Shown here one piece after another: positions 46,061 through 57,820 of a stretch of 64,000 nt of DNA. The stretch covers positions 1,267,031-1,331,030 of the forward strand of contig CM032805.1 of the NCBI GenBank assembly GCA_019155185.1. The letters are read 5' to 3'. Every line of letters begins with the position of its first letter. The first letter of the stretch is position 1. The notes beneath the pieces are model-generated. The model was not told where the DNA came from, did no database searches, and saw only the letters and a program-made list of their open reading frames with translations. The translations under genes and the position numbers were made by a program. Source of the DNA: Beaufortia kweichowensis (Eukaryota; Chordata; Actinopteri; Cypriniformes; Gastromyzontidae).

Positions 46061-47472
46061 GAGACGGGGGCCTTCAAGATCAGAAATAAGACAATATCTC
46101 CAAGCGTTTATTCCATTTATTTGAACCTGCTCAGTGTAGGCTCTACTCATTTGTTATTCTCCAATGTCTCATTTTTCATAAAGTTTGTACAGTAATACAG
46201 CATCTTTAATGTGCCGGCCACAGCCGCGTGGTTTGGTTTGGCCCCGGACACTTTTTCCATGACCTGCTGATCAGTAAACGTGTCCATCAAATGCAATGGG
46301 AGACACGAGCAGCTATAGGTTTTGCGGTGAAAATTTACTACCGTAGATTCGGCCTCAGTCTAGATGTAAGGCCTGGCGGTCTGTTACAAATTGGAAAGAC
46401 TGGAGAGAAACACAGAGATCAAAAAGGTTTCAAATGCTCATATTGTGTAAATATGACTAATGAAGAGCAGATGTTGTACTACGAGGCGCACTTTGAAGAG
46501 CCCTTAGCCTTATTCATTTTCATTTGTATGTCAGATGCTTGTAAGGGTTTAATAAAACATTTGTATGTTGCTCATTGGTCCGGATAAATATAAACTATAA
46601 GAAACACAGCACACAGTGAGTGTCATCGTCATTGTGGAGATACACAATACTAAATGTTTCCAATTATTCATGAGGCTTTCCAAATAATTACTGTAAATGT
46701 ATGCTTTGTCTAGCAACGGTGTAGTTTACAATCCCATCTACCATTGGGGCATGTTGTCACAAAAGGTCAATGTGTGTTTAATAAACTGATTCAGATTAGA
46801 AGCATCAAAGTAATCAAATCCAAAAAAATGACTAATGAAAAACATTCATTTCAATCTTTGACATGATCGTACTCAGTCATTTCATATTTTCACAGAATGT
46901 AGTCTACATTTCCTGTCATTTATATGTATACAATTTAAAATGAGAAAATGATGTATATAATATATAAAAACATAATTTGCTTTATGCTTATTGGAAAGAA
47001 ATGTCAGATGTCATTTAACCATCAAGCCACTAGGGGGCATTCTGCTCATAGAGTTCAGAGCAAAGCTGATGTGTGTGAGACCAGTCTAGTATTAACTGTC
47101 TCATCACTAAGAGCCATTAAAGCCAATCAAATGTCCAAAATAACCTGTTATGAGTGAAATATATCAGTTTAGATTATTAAAGCAAATGCTCATTAAAATG
47201 GAAATAGGTGTTTTAAGAAGCGCAATGTTCATGTTTTAAATGTAAACTAATTTATCTACAGTGACTCGACATATTCAAGTCAAATATATTATTTTATTTG
47301 ATTTAAGTAACTTTACATTTTTACACCAAATATAACATTCCTAAAGGACCAAAATTAACTTAAATGTATGGATAAATAAAAATATAAAATTATCTCAGTT
47401 CTTTATTATTTAAAGTGTACTAATCCAAAATTTACAGCATCATTTTTTATCTTAATTTTGCAATGGGATTGG

Positions 47473-47536
47473 TTGCTCAATAATAATAGAAAGAAGAAAG
47501 AATAAAAGAAGAAGAAAAAGAAGAAGAAGAAGAATA
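47473..47536 (+). repeat. GAA-rich purine tract
   Basis: Irregular AGAAGAAG and AAGAAGAAGAAGAA units. Confidence 0.7.
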
Positions 47537-48029
47537 GTTGTTGTTATTTATAGAATTTATTTTATTCAATCCTGTATGTACATGTACATACAATGTACTT
47601 ACTATGTAACTGTATGTTTACTAATCTACACAAAATACATACAGTAACTTATATTATTTACTATTTTGTACATACAATAATAATATTAATACAATAACAA
47701 TAATAACTATTATTAATAATACTTATTAATAATAATGATAATAATAACAATAATATAAAATATAGTGCAAAAAGTGCATACAACAAAATAATAATAATGC
47801 TGTTTATTTATATAGAACTTTACAATTATTTAATGAATACATTTATTTATATTTGTATTTTTTCTATTTATTTGTGTCCAAAATACATTTACTATTTTAA
47901 GCATATTATTGGTCAAATAAACATTAAGTTTTTGCTATCAGAGAATTCATTATGAGCCAAATAAAATTTTTAGACCTTATATTAAATATCTTCTTTAGAG
48001 AAATCAATGATGTACATCTGTCAGATGAT

Positions 48030-48420
48030 CTCGAAATGTGGGAGATTTAAGTCCACGCTACCTTCGCTGCGTTGTGCATACTGTAAATATTATCTGCTGA
48101 ATAAACATAACCTTCTCGCCGTTTGAGAAATCTGGTGGCGATCAAACGCTAATGCATATTAAACCGCCGTCTAAGAACAATTTGCTCCTCGGCATCAGCA
48201 TTCCTCATCCAGCTCCAAGGGTGGTCTGTGTGAAGCACGGTCTCGCTGCTCTGTGCCTTCACATCAACAGGCATTATAGCAAACAAACAAGCAAACACAC
48301 AAAGAGTAAACAGGATCAGGGAGCAGATTCATTTGAGGTGTGATAGAGCCCAGGATCTATTTCACGGACCCCCACCGGAGATGGCCACCTTTCGTTGACT
48401 GCTGGGATAGCCATATTCTC
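48030..48420. promoter_or_regulatory. Candidate conserved non-coding element
   Basis: GC-balanced unique block with an octamer-like CTAATGCATATTAA (about 48148-48161) and AAACCGCC words. No coding or repeat signal. Confidence 0.3.
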
Positions 48421-48539
48421 CAGCTGTGTGCCTTTGACGTTACATGCTGTGAAATGTATTGTCCTCTACCAAATTCCAGTCCTGTTATCCGTAACTGTGT
48501 AGTTCTTAGGTACCATTCCTGAACCCTAACCCATATTAA

Positions 48540-48790
48540 ATGGACAAAACTAAAATTTCAGTCATTATTTATTCATCCTCATGTTTCCACTGTGCATTTT
48601 TAAAGAAGATATTTTGAGAAATCTCTCAGTGGTTTCGTGTTCATACAATGGAAGTTAAAAGGAGTCAATATTGTTTGGTTACCAGTATTCTTCGAAATAT
48701 CTTCTTTTGTTTTGTGCAGAAAAAGGTGATGACTTGGGTAAATCGATGATGAAAAACTGCACTTCTGGTTGAATTTGGTTGTAGGTACCA
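48540..48790 (+). repeat. Decayed relative of the TTAAAGGGATAGTTCACCC family
   Basis: TCATTATTTATTCATCCTCA, AATGGAAGTTAAAAGGAGTC and CAGAAAAAGGTGATGACTTG follow the order of the internal palindrome of that family. The termini are lost. Confidence 0.5.
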
Positions 48791-49013
48791 TTATTACACT
48801 GTAAGTACAATGTAATTAAGTTTGTAATACAAAATTATTAGGTATTTAGGTGGTAATGACAGTAGATATATATGTTTTTATTTCGATGTATATATTGTGT
48901 AGTATGTATGTACTGTGCATAACTGGTATTGCTTTGATTTTGTTTGATATGATCACTAAAAGCGTACACAGTCAAAAGACCCTGTTTTCGTAACTATTTT
49001 GCCTGACCTCAAA

Positions 49014-49200
49014 AGAATTTGTAAGTATTTTACAAGGTGGCTAATTCATATGAATTTATACAACATCATACAAAACCGTAAAATTCTTTCAAAAGGATTT
49101 TACAATAACGAAGCGAAAACAGTTCACACTGAAAAATACAAATAGGAAAGTACACATTTTATACGAATTAGCCACCTTGCAAAATCACAAATTCCTATGA
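49014..49200. mobile_element. Palindromic MITE with GGTGGCTAATTC arms
   Basis: The arm at 49014-49053 (containing AAGGTGGCTAATTC) is complementary to 49161-49199 (GAATTAGCCACCTT), with short mismatches. The middle is AT-rich and non-coding. Confidence 0.65.
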
Positions 49201-49229
49201 ATTTGTGTTTCCATGAACGGAATGAGTTG

Positions 49230-49760
49230 GATTATATAAAGGCATAATTAATAAAACATGTTACCATTCCCATAGAGCCTTGATCCCAGTAAACTGCAGG
49301 TAAACTGCGAGAGTGCTTTCTGTGTGAACACAAACTCAACCCGGGAGTTACTGCCAAACGTATCCGTAACGAGGACCTAGTAATTTTTCCGTAAGGGTAT
49401 CGCCGGGTTTGTGAACAGAAGGCAGTAAAAATGCCTTGTGTGTGTCATTTTCGCGTGGCTCTGGCGGGTGCGATTGAACGCGATTGAACGTTCACGAATC
49501 AGGACGACGAAAAGTCTGCTTCATTCCAGTTAGCAGAACAGAGAGCTCATCACTATCCACGCTGAAGCTGAGATCGTTCGTCAGCTTAGAGGAACGGTAC
49601 GCAATGTACTGGTTTATGATAGAAAAAGAAACTACAGTTTTCGACGCGTATAGTACACGTCACATCCTGGTGTCGCACGTCTGTACGCGATCTTTACGAA
49701 ATATGTGTGTGAATGCAAGCGCAGATGGCGTAAAATGACAGGCAGTGTGAATAAACAAAA
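49230..49760. repeat. CpG-containing block, probable old transposon
   Basis: Dense in CG dinucleotides compared with its flanks, with an exact tandem CGATTGAACG pair at about 49472-49491 and a GTGTGAACA / GTGTGAATA pair near its two sides. It may be a transposon or a regulatory island; no termini were proved. Confidence 0.3.
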
Positions 49761-51639
49761 TCGAATGATCCGTGACAAGTCCCAGGACACAATTATCTGT
49801 GTATTTTACAGGAATCTCTGTGTAAAAACGGCTCATGTGAAACCCAGGGCTTAGTCCTATTAGGCTGAGTCCGTTGAATTGTCTTTACATTAGGGCCACG
49901 GCAGGAGCTAAACGTCATTATGACCTGTTGGCATCTTTTGTAAATGTTTATTGAGAAGAAAAGCCGTCTCAGAAACAGCAAGTGCTTGACAAGGTCAGTC
50001 CACGGATTAAACCGTCCACCATTTAACTAGACCATGTGCATTTCATAGAAATGGAAACACTATTTGGTGGTCTACGACAGAGAGAAATGAGACAGATGAC
50101 CGGAATCCACAAGAAAATCCAAGGGACAATCCGCAATGGGGTGACTCCAGCTGTGCTGAGAGGAATTCCCATAGCTTCACACCTACTAGTGAGCGAGCGC
50201 AATACGCAACCTCTGAAGGGGACAGTCATTGAACTCTCAAGCAAGTGGCAATATTTGCTCACCTGAAATACACACAAGTCTCCAATTGAGGCTGTGGGTT
50301 TGCCTGGCTTGCAGGGTTTGGTGACTCCAGCAGCTGTGAGGCAGAGAGAAGGGGAAGGTCAGGAAGTTTAGTGAGGGGGAATGGGACCCCCGCTGGGGTG
50401 TTGTTTATCACTACCAGTCCTATTGTATTTTACGGGAGGGAAGGCTATATTTGTCCTTACCCGCGGGAGGTTGATGAGGTGCTAATCTGTTGAGCGACTA
50501 TGCCATTGGAGACTCCTTGTTAGCAGACTAGCTTGTCAGCTATCTGGGCCTATAAAACCGAGCTTGAATTTACGGGTGTCCCGCCCTAGGTTCTGCCGCT
50601 GTTCGTGGGTAAGCAAACACAGATTGGGCACTGATGTTGGGGCGGGCGTGTCTGCGGGACCTTTCAATGAAAGACTGGGATGACAAAAAGCTTGAGGTTC
50701 CCCCCATGCTGTTTTTTGGTAAACGTTACAAATTGGCTATCTGCATATGGATGGATCTTCAGGTGAGGCAGGAAGGAAATGCAGGACACCATTCCAACAA
50801 CATGTTTTCATGATGAGAACCTAGCACATATGAGTGCTTATTACGCTATACCAGGCTACTATCTGAATGCTCAGTTTTGCTTGGTCAGTTGTGTTGTCCG
50901 GTGCTTTGATCATTTTCAACAGCCATTGCACTTTGTTTACCTGGGGATACAGTGACATGGGGCCACTTGTCCAGGATATTTTACCAATATCAAATGTTTC
51001 GCTAAAAAAATACTAATCAAATACTTTATCTCAAGCCAGTAGTTTGTGTCCAATTAATATTATTAAAAAGGTTTTGCTGGTTTTAGCTGTTGGCTGATTT
51101 CATAAGGTTTCAGGATGGGCAGGATATTGGTCAACTAAACCAGCTGAGCACCTGCTAGGCCAGACAACTTTAACAAACTTAAACCAGGTCAAACCGGTAA
51201 GTCGTTTTTTTTCAGCAGCAGAAAGACCATTACAATTCATGAAGTTCAGATGAAGTAAAAAAGCTGTTTTCTTGCTCGTCTGATGTAGAATCAGATCAGC
51301 CTCCATAACAGCTACATCAGTCCCGAACTCACTACACCTTTCAGCCTGGAATACAGATAAGATTGCCCTGTGACAGACGCAGGGATAATGGAAAATGGGA
51401 AAAGTCAAATGCCTTCTGACTGATGTAAAACTGAACGTGACAGTTTTCCTAAAGGGGATCTGAATGTTTGAGTCACTTCCAGACAAGGAAACGTGACGTG
51501 ATTACCACCGATTTAAAACTAATAAAAAAACTTCATGTTTCTCAAGAAACCTCTCAAGAAACAGTTCAGGCAAAAGCATTTCTAACCTCAGAGAGTTAGA
51601 ACAGCAACAAATACCATTAATCTCTTACTAACTTGTCGT

Positions 51640-52080
51640 CACACACGCCGTCACCCCTTTAATAACTTTCCCTAATGAATTGATTCCAGTCAGAGCCGTG
51701 TTTGCTTTAGACGTGACGGCTGAGAGGCGAAAATGTGTCAGGTGAGCGTGAACGATGGCGACTCACGGCGCTCGTGATAGCGGTGAGAGCTTCTCTTCCC
51801 ACGGGAGCGCGCCATTTCATTAGCATACTGACGCTTGTCCTCACGTTTAATTGCTTTCGGCTTGTAATTAAAATGTGTGTTGACTTTGCAGTTCCCTCAC
51901 TGATGAATAGCGGCGAAGATTTATGCGCGAGTGACATTTTTGACGCGGCGTACATTAAAATGGACGGATTAAAATAACGGATTTAATCCCAACCGTTTTG
52001 TCCACAGAGGAGTAATAGTTTGTCAGACATGCCGAAGCATTATGATCCGTTAATCTGATCAATTAAAGAGAATTAATCTC
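51640..52080. promoter_or_regulatory. Candidate conserved non-coding element rich in homeodomain-type sites
   Basis: Unique block with repeated TAATT/TTAAT words (CTAATGAATTG, TTTAATTGC, GTAATTAAAA, ATCAATTAAAG, AATTAATC) mixed with GC-rich segments. It lies 4 kb upstream of foxa2. Confidence 0.4.
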
Positions 52081-52239
52081 ATGCCTTGCTTTTGTTTTCT
52101 ATCCTTTAACTTCTGCCCATTAATCTGCAATGGAGAGGTATTTGATTTTGTGCATTTAGCACGCTGTGGATGTGGATTGGCACCTTGTTTGAGGTATGCA
52201 CGATTGTGTTGTGCTTCTTTTTGCATGACAAGAGAAGTG

Positions 52240-52740
52240 TATTGCGGTCAGCCTTGGATACAGACCAAACATCAGTGCACTACAGGCCTCCCATACAGCG
52301 AACACTTCTCAATATCAAAAAAACGTGCGTATTTGAGGAAGTCCTTTAGCCCATTTACGCCGGTGTTTGCGCCCAGACCCCTGTGCAATATCTTCCCTAC
52401 AACCCCATTGGCTTTGAATGGCATTTCAATGGCAGGCCTGCGTTCTTTTTCCCTTCGCATCCGACCAGGGGCGGCTTGTGTGCATTCCCCGTCACACTAC
52501 TTTTGAGATTCATTTCCAGGTAAACATGCTTTGGCTGGCCACAAACCTGCAGCCAACAGGGGTTGTCACAGCTGTGGCAGATAATAGCCAGAACAAACCT
52601 CTGTTTCGCCCGGGAATGTTTACTGTCGTCACAGGGACCGTGCGGCAAACGTTTCTGCATCTTTTATTTAGAAAAAGAGAGAGATCCAGTTATCGGTTTC
52701 ACACAGTTGAATCAGAAGCTTAACCTGGTGGCCCTTTTGT
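52240..52740. promoter_or_regulatory. Candidate foxa2 upstream enhancer with three forkhead-type sites
   Basis: GC-balanced unique block 3.3-3.8 kb upstream of the foxa2 ATG. It has TGTTTGC at 52364-52370, GTAAACA (reverse of TGTTTAC) at 52520-52526 and TGTTTAC at 52617-52623. These fit the FOXA consensus TRTTTRC, so autoregulation is conceivable. Function is inferred. Confidence 0.4.
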
Positions 52741-54721
52741 GTTGCATCAGATAAATAGGGTGAAAGTGCAAATGTAAAAAAGGGAATCAGGACAAACACT
52801 GATTTGTTTAAAGGTCTCCGTAGTTAACAAGAGGGGCTCGCAAAGTGACACATTCCTGCAAATAACAGCAGGAAATTTAAAGAAATCCGTCCGCCTTACT
52901 TCTGCAGACATCACTAAGCAAAACAGATGCCTTAAGCCGGATATAAATGACAAAAAATATTATCATGTATTGTTTTTGACACGTTTATTGTTTTATACAT
53001 ATGTTTAAAACAATAAACATATGTAACATTATTATACATACATTGTTTTAAGATATTCATCTATTCATATCTTAAGTAATGAACCTGTTCTTGCTTAAAC
53101 ATGAAATGAGTTTTGCAGACAACAATTGCAATTCTGCCAACATGACTGAATAATTTGATAAGGGAACTGATGAGATATATTTATCCATCCATCCATATAT
53201 CTTATAAACTAAACAAGTATTTAAGAAGTTCACACACAAACATTTCATGCATAAAGCCTGATTTGTAATCACTGGAATGGAATGCCTGCCATACATGTAG
53301 AATTACTGATTTAAGGCAAAAATTAATTTTCATAGATCTATAAATGTAATCTGTCTGTCAGCATAAGCTCATTTGAGATGACAGGTTCCAGTATCTTAAA
53401 AATAGCCTGACCTCGCTGCGATCTCAAACACAAATCCCTAGCAAAAAAGCAGAATGGAGGTCGGTGTTTAGAGATCCCATGGCAATATTTGCTGAGAATA
53501 CAGGCCCTAATGTATGAGATTGAGGTGGATCACCGAGGCGCCACCCACAGTGACAGCACATTGCAACACATAGAAAATGCTGAAACGCTTGATGAACGAT
53601 CGAGCCCAGAGCCGTGCAGAGAAAACCAGGCCTTTAAGAAACTGCTCCTTAATTATGTACTTTAAAATAACCAAAATGTTTTGATTAATTTTGTCTGTTG
53701 TGTATTTTTGATGGGCCTAAAGCACCTGACATATGCCAGCAGAGGTTCAGAGGCAGTCGGGCACAAAGTATGTTCCAACGTGGTGTGTTTACTCAAAGAC
53801 ATGGTCCTATTGCATTTTTACCAAATACAAGATAGTGACCTTCAACACAGAATGCATTCACAGTCTGTGCCTTGTCTATTAATAATTAACTTGAAACAAA
53901 ATAATCCAAAAGAACATAGTGCCTTACAACAGGGCATTTCAACTATAAGTATAGATGCATATACTGTAAGAATAAGAGTTTATTTTTCATCTACATTTCA
54001 TTTTCATTATTCCGTTTTGTTTTAGTGTTATTGTATAATGCCTGTCAATACTTGTTTATTATTGTAAAGGAGAAAAAGAGAGAAAAAGTATCAAGTATGA
54101 AGAATTTGGACTGTATATGAGGACTCTTATAAAGACAACATTGCTTTTTGAGTAAAGGGGTGGCTTTGTGTAAAATTACAATAATCACAGTACAGGAACA
54201 GCTAACATAAAGTAAAAAAGCTAACCAAAAGAGTATTTGAAGATGCAGATAAACATACAGAAATTAAATATTTATTTCGAATAAACAATACGTGTATTTT
54301 ATATATTTGTATAAATTATTACAAAATCATAGTATGAACCATATTGTTTATATAATGTTTCTATAATGAAAAATCAAGTCAAATCATAATCATTATGAAA
54401 AATCATAATTTGAATCCGATTTTTTTTTTTTTTCGACGTGATTTTATTCGATGTTTCTGACGACACCAGCCTAACACCGTTAACACACCACAGAGAGGTC
54501 CAAATAAACTCCGAGATTATATTTGCAAATTGTGTTACACAAATAAACACGCAAACAGATTTACGCTATCACAATATTAGTAAGGCACGTGCTACATCGA
54601 AAAAGATTTGTTATCTAGCCAAAGATCTTACAAGAAATAATGAATTAAAATAAGACTAAATGAAAATGTAGTAAATGTTTAACAGGTCAGTATAGACTCA
54701 ATTATGAATATACTCATTTAT

Positions 54722-54798
54722 ATAAAAAAGTCAAATCGAGTGATATTTTGAATTTAAATATTTGAATTTGAATATTTGAATTTAAATATTTAAATATT
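54722..54798. repeat. AATATTTGAATTT short tandem repeat
   Basis: Several imperfect 12-14-bp units of the type TTTGAATTTAAATA. Confidence 0.6.
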
Positions 54799-55554
54799 AG
54801 CTTATGCCGTGTAGAATGCGTAATAATGCGGATTCTGACGTCTTTATGTATGTCATCATTATAAAGTGTTAACAATTTTAAATGATTTAATATTGACTTG
54901 TAAGTCAGGAGTGTAATCTGTAGGCCAAGAGAGGGCGCACTCAACTGGCCAAAAAGAAAAGCAAAAGAAATATATGGAATTCATTCATATCCATTTTAAT
55001 ATCATAGTTTTATATAGGCTACACGTCGTGCGCATCAGCATTGGCAGTCCGGCTCTGGTGGATAGTCAAACACAGTGGATAAATGTTAGGCCACTTTGTT
55101 TAATGAAGGCAATCAAATCTCGCTGCAGAATCAACACAGATGACCTGCAAACTGTGTACCGCTATTAGTTACATAAACTAGAGCAGGTAAACAAATTAAT
55201 TCAAAATGATCTTAAAATAAACAACATAACATAAACACACCTTTAAAGCTGACCTTTCGCGCATGTAAAGTAAATTAAAATACATACTCGTGTTTTCATA
55301 AATGACAATTGGATGAAAAGGGAGAGAGGAATAATCCCACTGTGTAGAGGATGGCAACTATAAAATGAGAAGGTGTTTCTTTTGATTATTAAATTGGTGT
55401 TTAAAATGTATTTTTATTACTTCATAAACCAATTATACTAATTTAAATTATTCTTGTAAAAATAAAAACACTGATTATCTGAACTGCTATGTGTATATGT
55501 ATATGTTTGATCCAAGACTGGTTGTTATTCTGAAATCCAACTTTATCTGGATGT

Positions 55555-55830
55555 GATTTCAAACCACTCCTCTCCAAACCCTCCAAACTCCCATTCCCCC
55601 TTTTCTCCCGCCGGAATACAATAAGATTAGGATATAATGAATCTTTTCAAACGGGGCTGCTCTTTTCAAGCTGCGCAGGTGTACAATAGGGGGGAAAATG
55701 GAGAAGTCTCACGCCTAGGTGTGAGCAGATTATTCAAATAGGGGCCGAATGAAGCAGTAGGGATTGGAGGCTCGCCCGGGCGCACGGAGCTATATCACTG
55801 CGTTAAGAGCCAGCAGCAGGCGTCATTTCA
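55555..55830 (+). promoter_or_regulatory. foxa2: Probable foxa2 core promoter and proximal region
   Basis: An inverted CCAAT box (ATTGG, 55763-55767) and a TATA-like TATATC (55791-55796) lie in a GC-raised segment. They predict transcription starting near 55820 and a leader of roughly 210 bases before the ATG at 56031. The segment from 55555 is a pyrimidine-rich then mixed unique sequence, unlike the AT-rich DNA further upstream. Positions are inferred from motif spacing only. Confidence 0.5.
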
Positions 55831-55840
55831 TCTCAGATAC

Positions 55841-55878
55841 ACACACACAAACACGCACACACACAGAGAGAGACACAC
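55841..55878 (+). repeat. CA-rich tract in the foxa2 leader
   Basis: Interrupted ACACAC / AGAGAG stretch just before the uORF ATG. Confidence 0.8.
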
Positions 55879-56030
55879 ATGCGCCAGACCTTGACAGGAG
55901 GAGAGCGCAACGACGACGCGAGTGTATCCCGCGGTCTCCAACAAGCACCTTTGGCTGGCAAAGGACACGCAGCAGCGGCATTTCTCGTGTGGGGAAGTGC
56001 TGTGAAAAGTAAGAGAAACTTTAGTCCAGG

Positions 56031-56102
56031 ATGCTCGGCGCTGTCAAGATGGAGGGACACGAACACGCAGCAGACTGGAGCGCTTACTACGGAGAGCCCG
56101 AG
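56031..56102 (+). CDS. foxa2: foxa2 coding exon 1
   Basis: 24 codons from [11 protein letters not shown] to YYGEPE, ending exactly before donor GTGGGT. An in-frame second ATG (Met7) is also conserved in the family. Confidence 0.95.
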
Positions 56103-57820
56103 GTGGGTTACGCGCTTAAATATAAATATATATACGTGTTTAGACAGAAATGTATTTCCCCTCGTTCTGTTTTATACAACTCAATATTAGCCCTGAGATA
56201 ATATTAACTTTCAGATCAAATATTGACTCGAGGCTCCTCCAAATCCTCCCCCATCATCTCTGCGCAATGCCGACAAACTTGCGCTTGACGTGCCATCTAA
56301 ACTTTTCGTTTCCCTTCAATGTGAAAACATCTTTCTTGTTTATTTCGCTATTTATGTTATTTGCATTAAATGTTTGAGGGTTTAGGTAGACGACAACAAC
56401 GTTTCCCTGTAACCTAACATTGGCAACCTTGTGTTATAATACCTGTTATATTATATTTTACTCACATTTTTATGCAACGTATCTATTTTAAATGCTCTGA
56501 ATATTTAAATAAATAACCTTAGATTACCTTAAAATAACCCGAAAAAATGGTTCTTTGGTTACGAGCAGTCTTTGGCTTTAGTTAACTAAAGCGAAAGCGA
56601 ATATAAATCTACAAACAATTGTACCGCCTATCACTAAATCTAATTTCTGAATTCTTTCTTGTTTCTTTCAGTGCTACACCTCGGTTGGCAACATGAACAC
56701 CGGACTGGGAATGAACTCTATGAACACTTACATGACCATGTCGGGGATGAGCACGAGCGCGAACATGACAGCCAACACCATGAACATGTCCTACGTCAAC
56801 ACGGGCATGAGCCCTTCCATGACAGGGATGTCCCCGGGCACCGGAGCCATGGCCGGCATGGGCGCGGGCATGACGGGCATGAGCGCAGCCCTGAGCCCGA
56901 CCATGAGCCCCATGGCCGCGCAGGCGCCCTCCATGAACGCCCTAAGCTCGTACAGCAACATGAACGCCATGAGCCCCATGTACGGCCAGTCGAACATCAA
57001 CAGATCGAGGGACCCGAAGACATACCGCAGGAGTTACACGCACGCCAAGCCGCCGTACTCGTACATTTCTCTGATAACCATGGCCATCCAGCAGTCGCCC
57101 AGCAAGATGCTCACCCTCAGCGAGATCTATCAGTGGATAATGGACCTTTTCCCCTTTTACCGGCAGAACCAGCAGCGCTGGCAGAACTCGATCCGCCACT
57201 CGCTGTCCTTCAACGACTGCTTTCTGAAAGTGCCCCGGTCCCCGGACAAACCGGGCAAAGGGTCGTTTTGGACCCTACACCCCGACTCCGGCAACATGTT
57301 CGAGAACGGCTGCTACCTGCGGAGGCAAAAACGCTTCAAGTGCGACAAGAAAGTGTGCAAGGAGCCGGGTCGCAAAACATCCGAGGGCGGATCAAACAGC
57401 AGCTCCGAGAGCTGCAACGGCAACGAGTCCCCCCATTCCAACTCGTCGGAGCACAAGAGGTCCATGTCCGACATGAAGTCGGGTCAGGGTTTGAGCCCGG
57501 ATCACGCGGCCTCTCCGACCTCTCAAGCGCAGCACCTCCTGGCGCAGCATCACTCCGTGTTGGCGCACGAAGGACACCTGAAGCCGGAGCATCACTATTC
57601 CTTCAACCACCCGTTCTCCATCAACAACCTCATGTCCTCGGAGCAACAGCATCACAAAATGGACCTAAAGACATACGAGCAGGTGATGCATTACGGTTAC
57701 GGCTCTCCGATGGCCGGCGCGTTATCCATGGGCACCATGGCGAGCAAAGCGGGCCTGGATTCGCCGGACACATCCTATTACCAAGGTGTGTACCCCAGGC
57801 CCATCCTGAACTCTTCCTAA
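56031..57820 (+). CDS. foxa2: foxa2, forkhead box A2 transcription factor (complete, two exons)
   Basis: Pioneer forkhead transcription factor for endoderm, floor plate and axial mesoderm (family knowledge). Exon 1 (56031-56102) and exon 2 (56672-57820) join in phase 0 across a GTGGGT...TTTCAG intron of 569 bp, giving 406 residues. The start is [11 protein letters not shown], the conserved FOXA2 N-terminus, with A at -3. Residues about 32-130 are very Met-rich. The forkhead domain runs about 149-240 ([16 protein letters not shown]), with recognition helix [13 protein letters not shown] and wing [22 protein letters not shown] before it (T147) matches the position recalled as an AKT site in human FOXA2. 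The C-terminal activation regions are [19 protein letters not shown] and [18 protein letters not shown]2 rather than FOXA1 is supported by [33 protein letters not shown] and [14 protein letters not shown]. The length matches the zebrafish protein as remembered (about 409). Confidence 0.97.
56103..56671 (+). other. foxa2: foxa2 intron 1
   Basis: 569-bp intron with donor GTGGGT and a pyrimidine-rich acceptor TTTCTTTCAG. It is AT-rich with no repeat recognised. Confidence 0.85.
56672..57820 (+). CDS. foxa2: foxa2 coding exon 2
   Basis: The acceptor is TTCTTTCAG at 56671. The exon opens [20 protein letters not shown] and reads open for 382 codons to TAA at 57818-57820. It holds the whole forkhead domain and both C-terminal conserved regions. 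It is strongly GC-rich compared with flanking DNA, as is usual for this gene. Confidence 0.97.
   Translation, partial: CYTSVGNMNTGLGMNSMNTYMTMSGMSTSANMTANTMNMSYVNTGMSPSMTGMSPGTGAMAGMGAGMTGMSAALSPTMSPMAAQAPSMNALSSYSNMNAMSPMYGQSNINRSRDPKTYRRSYTHAKPPYSYISLITMAIQQSPSKMLTLSEIYQWIMDLFPFYRQNQQRWQNSIRHSLSFNDCFLKVPRSPDKPGKGSFWTLHPDSGNMFENGCYLRRQKRFKCDKKVCKEPGRKTSEGGSNSSSESCNGNESPHSNSSEHKRSMSDMKSGQGLSPDHAASPTSQAQHLLAQHHSVLAHEGHLKPEHHYSFNHPFSINNLMSSEQQHHKMDLKTYEQVMHYGYGSPMAGALSMGTMASKAGLDSPDTSYYQGVYPRPILNSS

Larger units (their letters stand above)
44600..55554. other. Gene-free interval between prkd3 and foxa2
   Basis: No coding sequence recognised on either strand. AT-rich spacer alternates with GC-balanced unique blocks (45760-46060, 46200-46400, 48030-48420, 50020-50640, 51640-52080, 52240-52740) that have the look of vertebrate conserved non-coding elements: moderate GC, no repeat ends, clusters of homeodomain, GATA or forkhead-like words. 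46660-48000 and 53000-55200 are plain AT-rich DNA. Confidence 0.6.
55879..56696 (+). other. Upstream ORF overlapping the foxa2 start (split by the intron)
   Basis: An ATG at 55879, in the predicted leader, opens a frame different from foxa2. In the spliced mRNA it runs through 56102, joins exon 2 and stops at TGA 56694-56696, giving 82 codons. It therefore overlaps the true ATG at 56031. Its context is weak (C at -3), whereas the foxa2 ATG has A at -3, so leaky scanning would be expected. It depends on transcription starting upstream of 55879. Confidence 0.4.

Noticed and set aside
46228..46587. A 119-codon open frame between prkd3 and foxa2
   Set aside because: No family resemblance and no splice or promoter support. 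It is more likely chance in a GC-balanced, possibly regulatory block.
52081..52506. A 141-codon open frame upstream of foxa2
   Set aside because: Cys/Phe-rich with no recognisable domain, overlapped by other-frame ORFs on both strands. Treated as non-coding.
56031..57820. foxa1 rather than foxa2
   Set aside because: Diagnostic positions ([39 protein letters not shown]) are of FOXA2 type; FOXA1 has FPYYRQ, CFVKVARSP and SYWTLHP.
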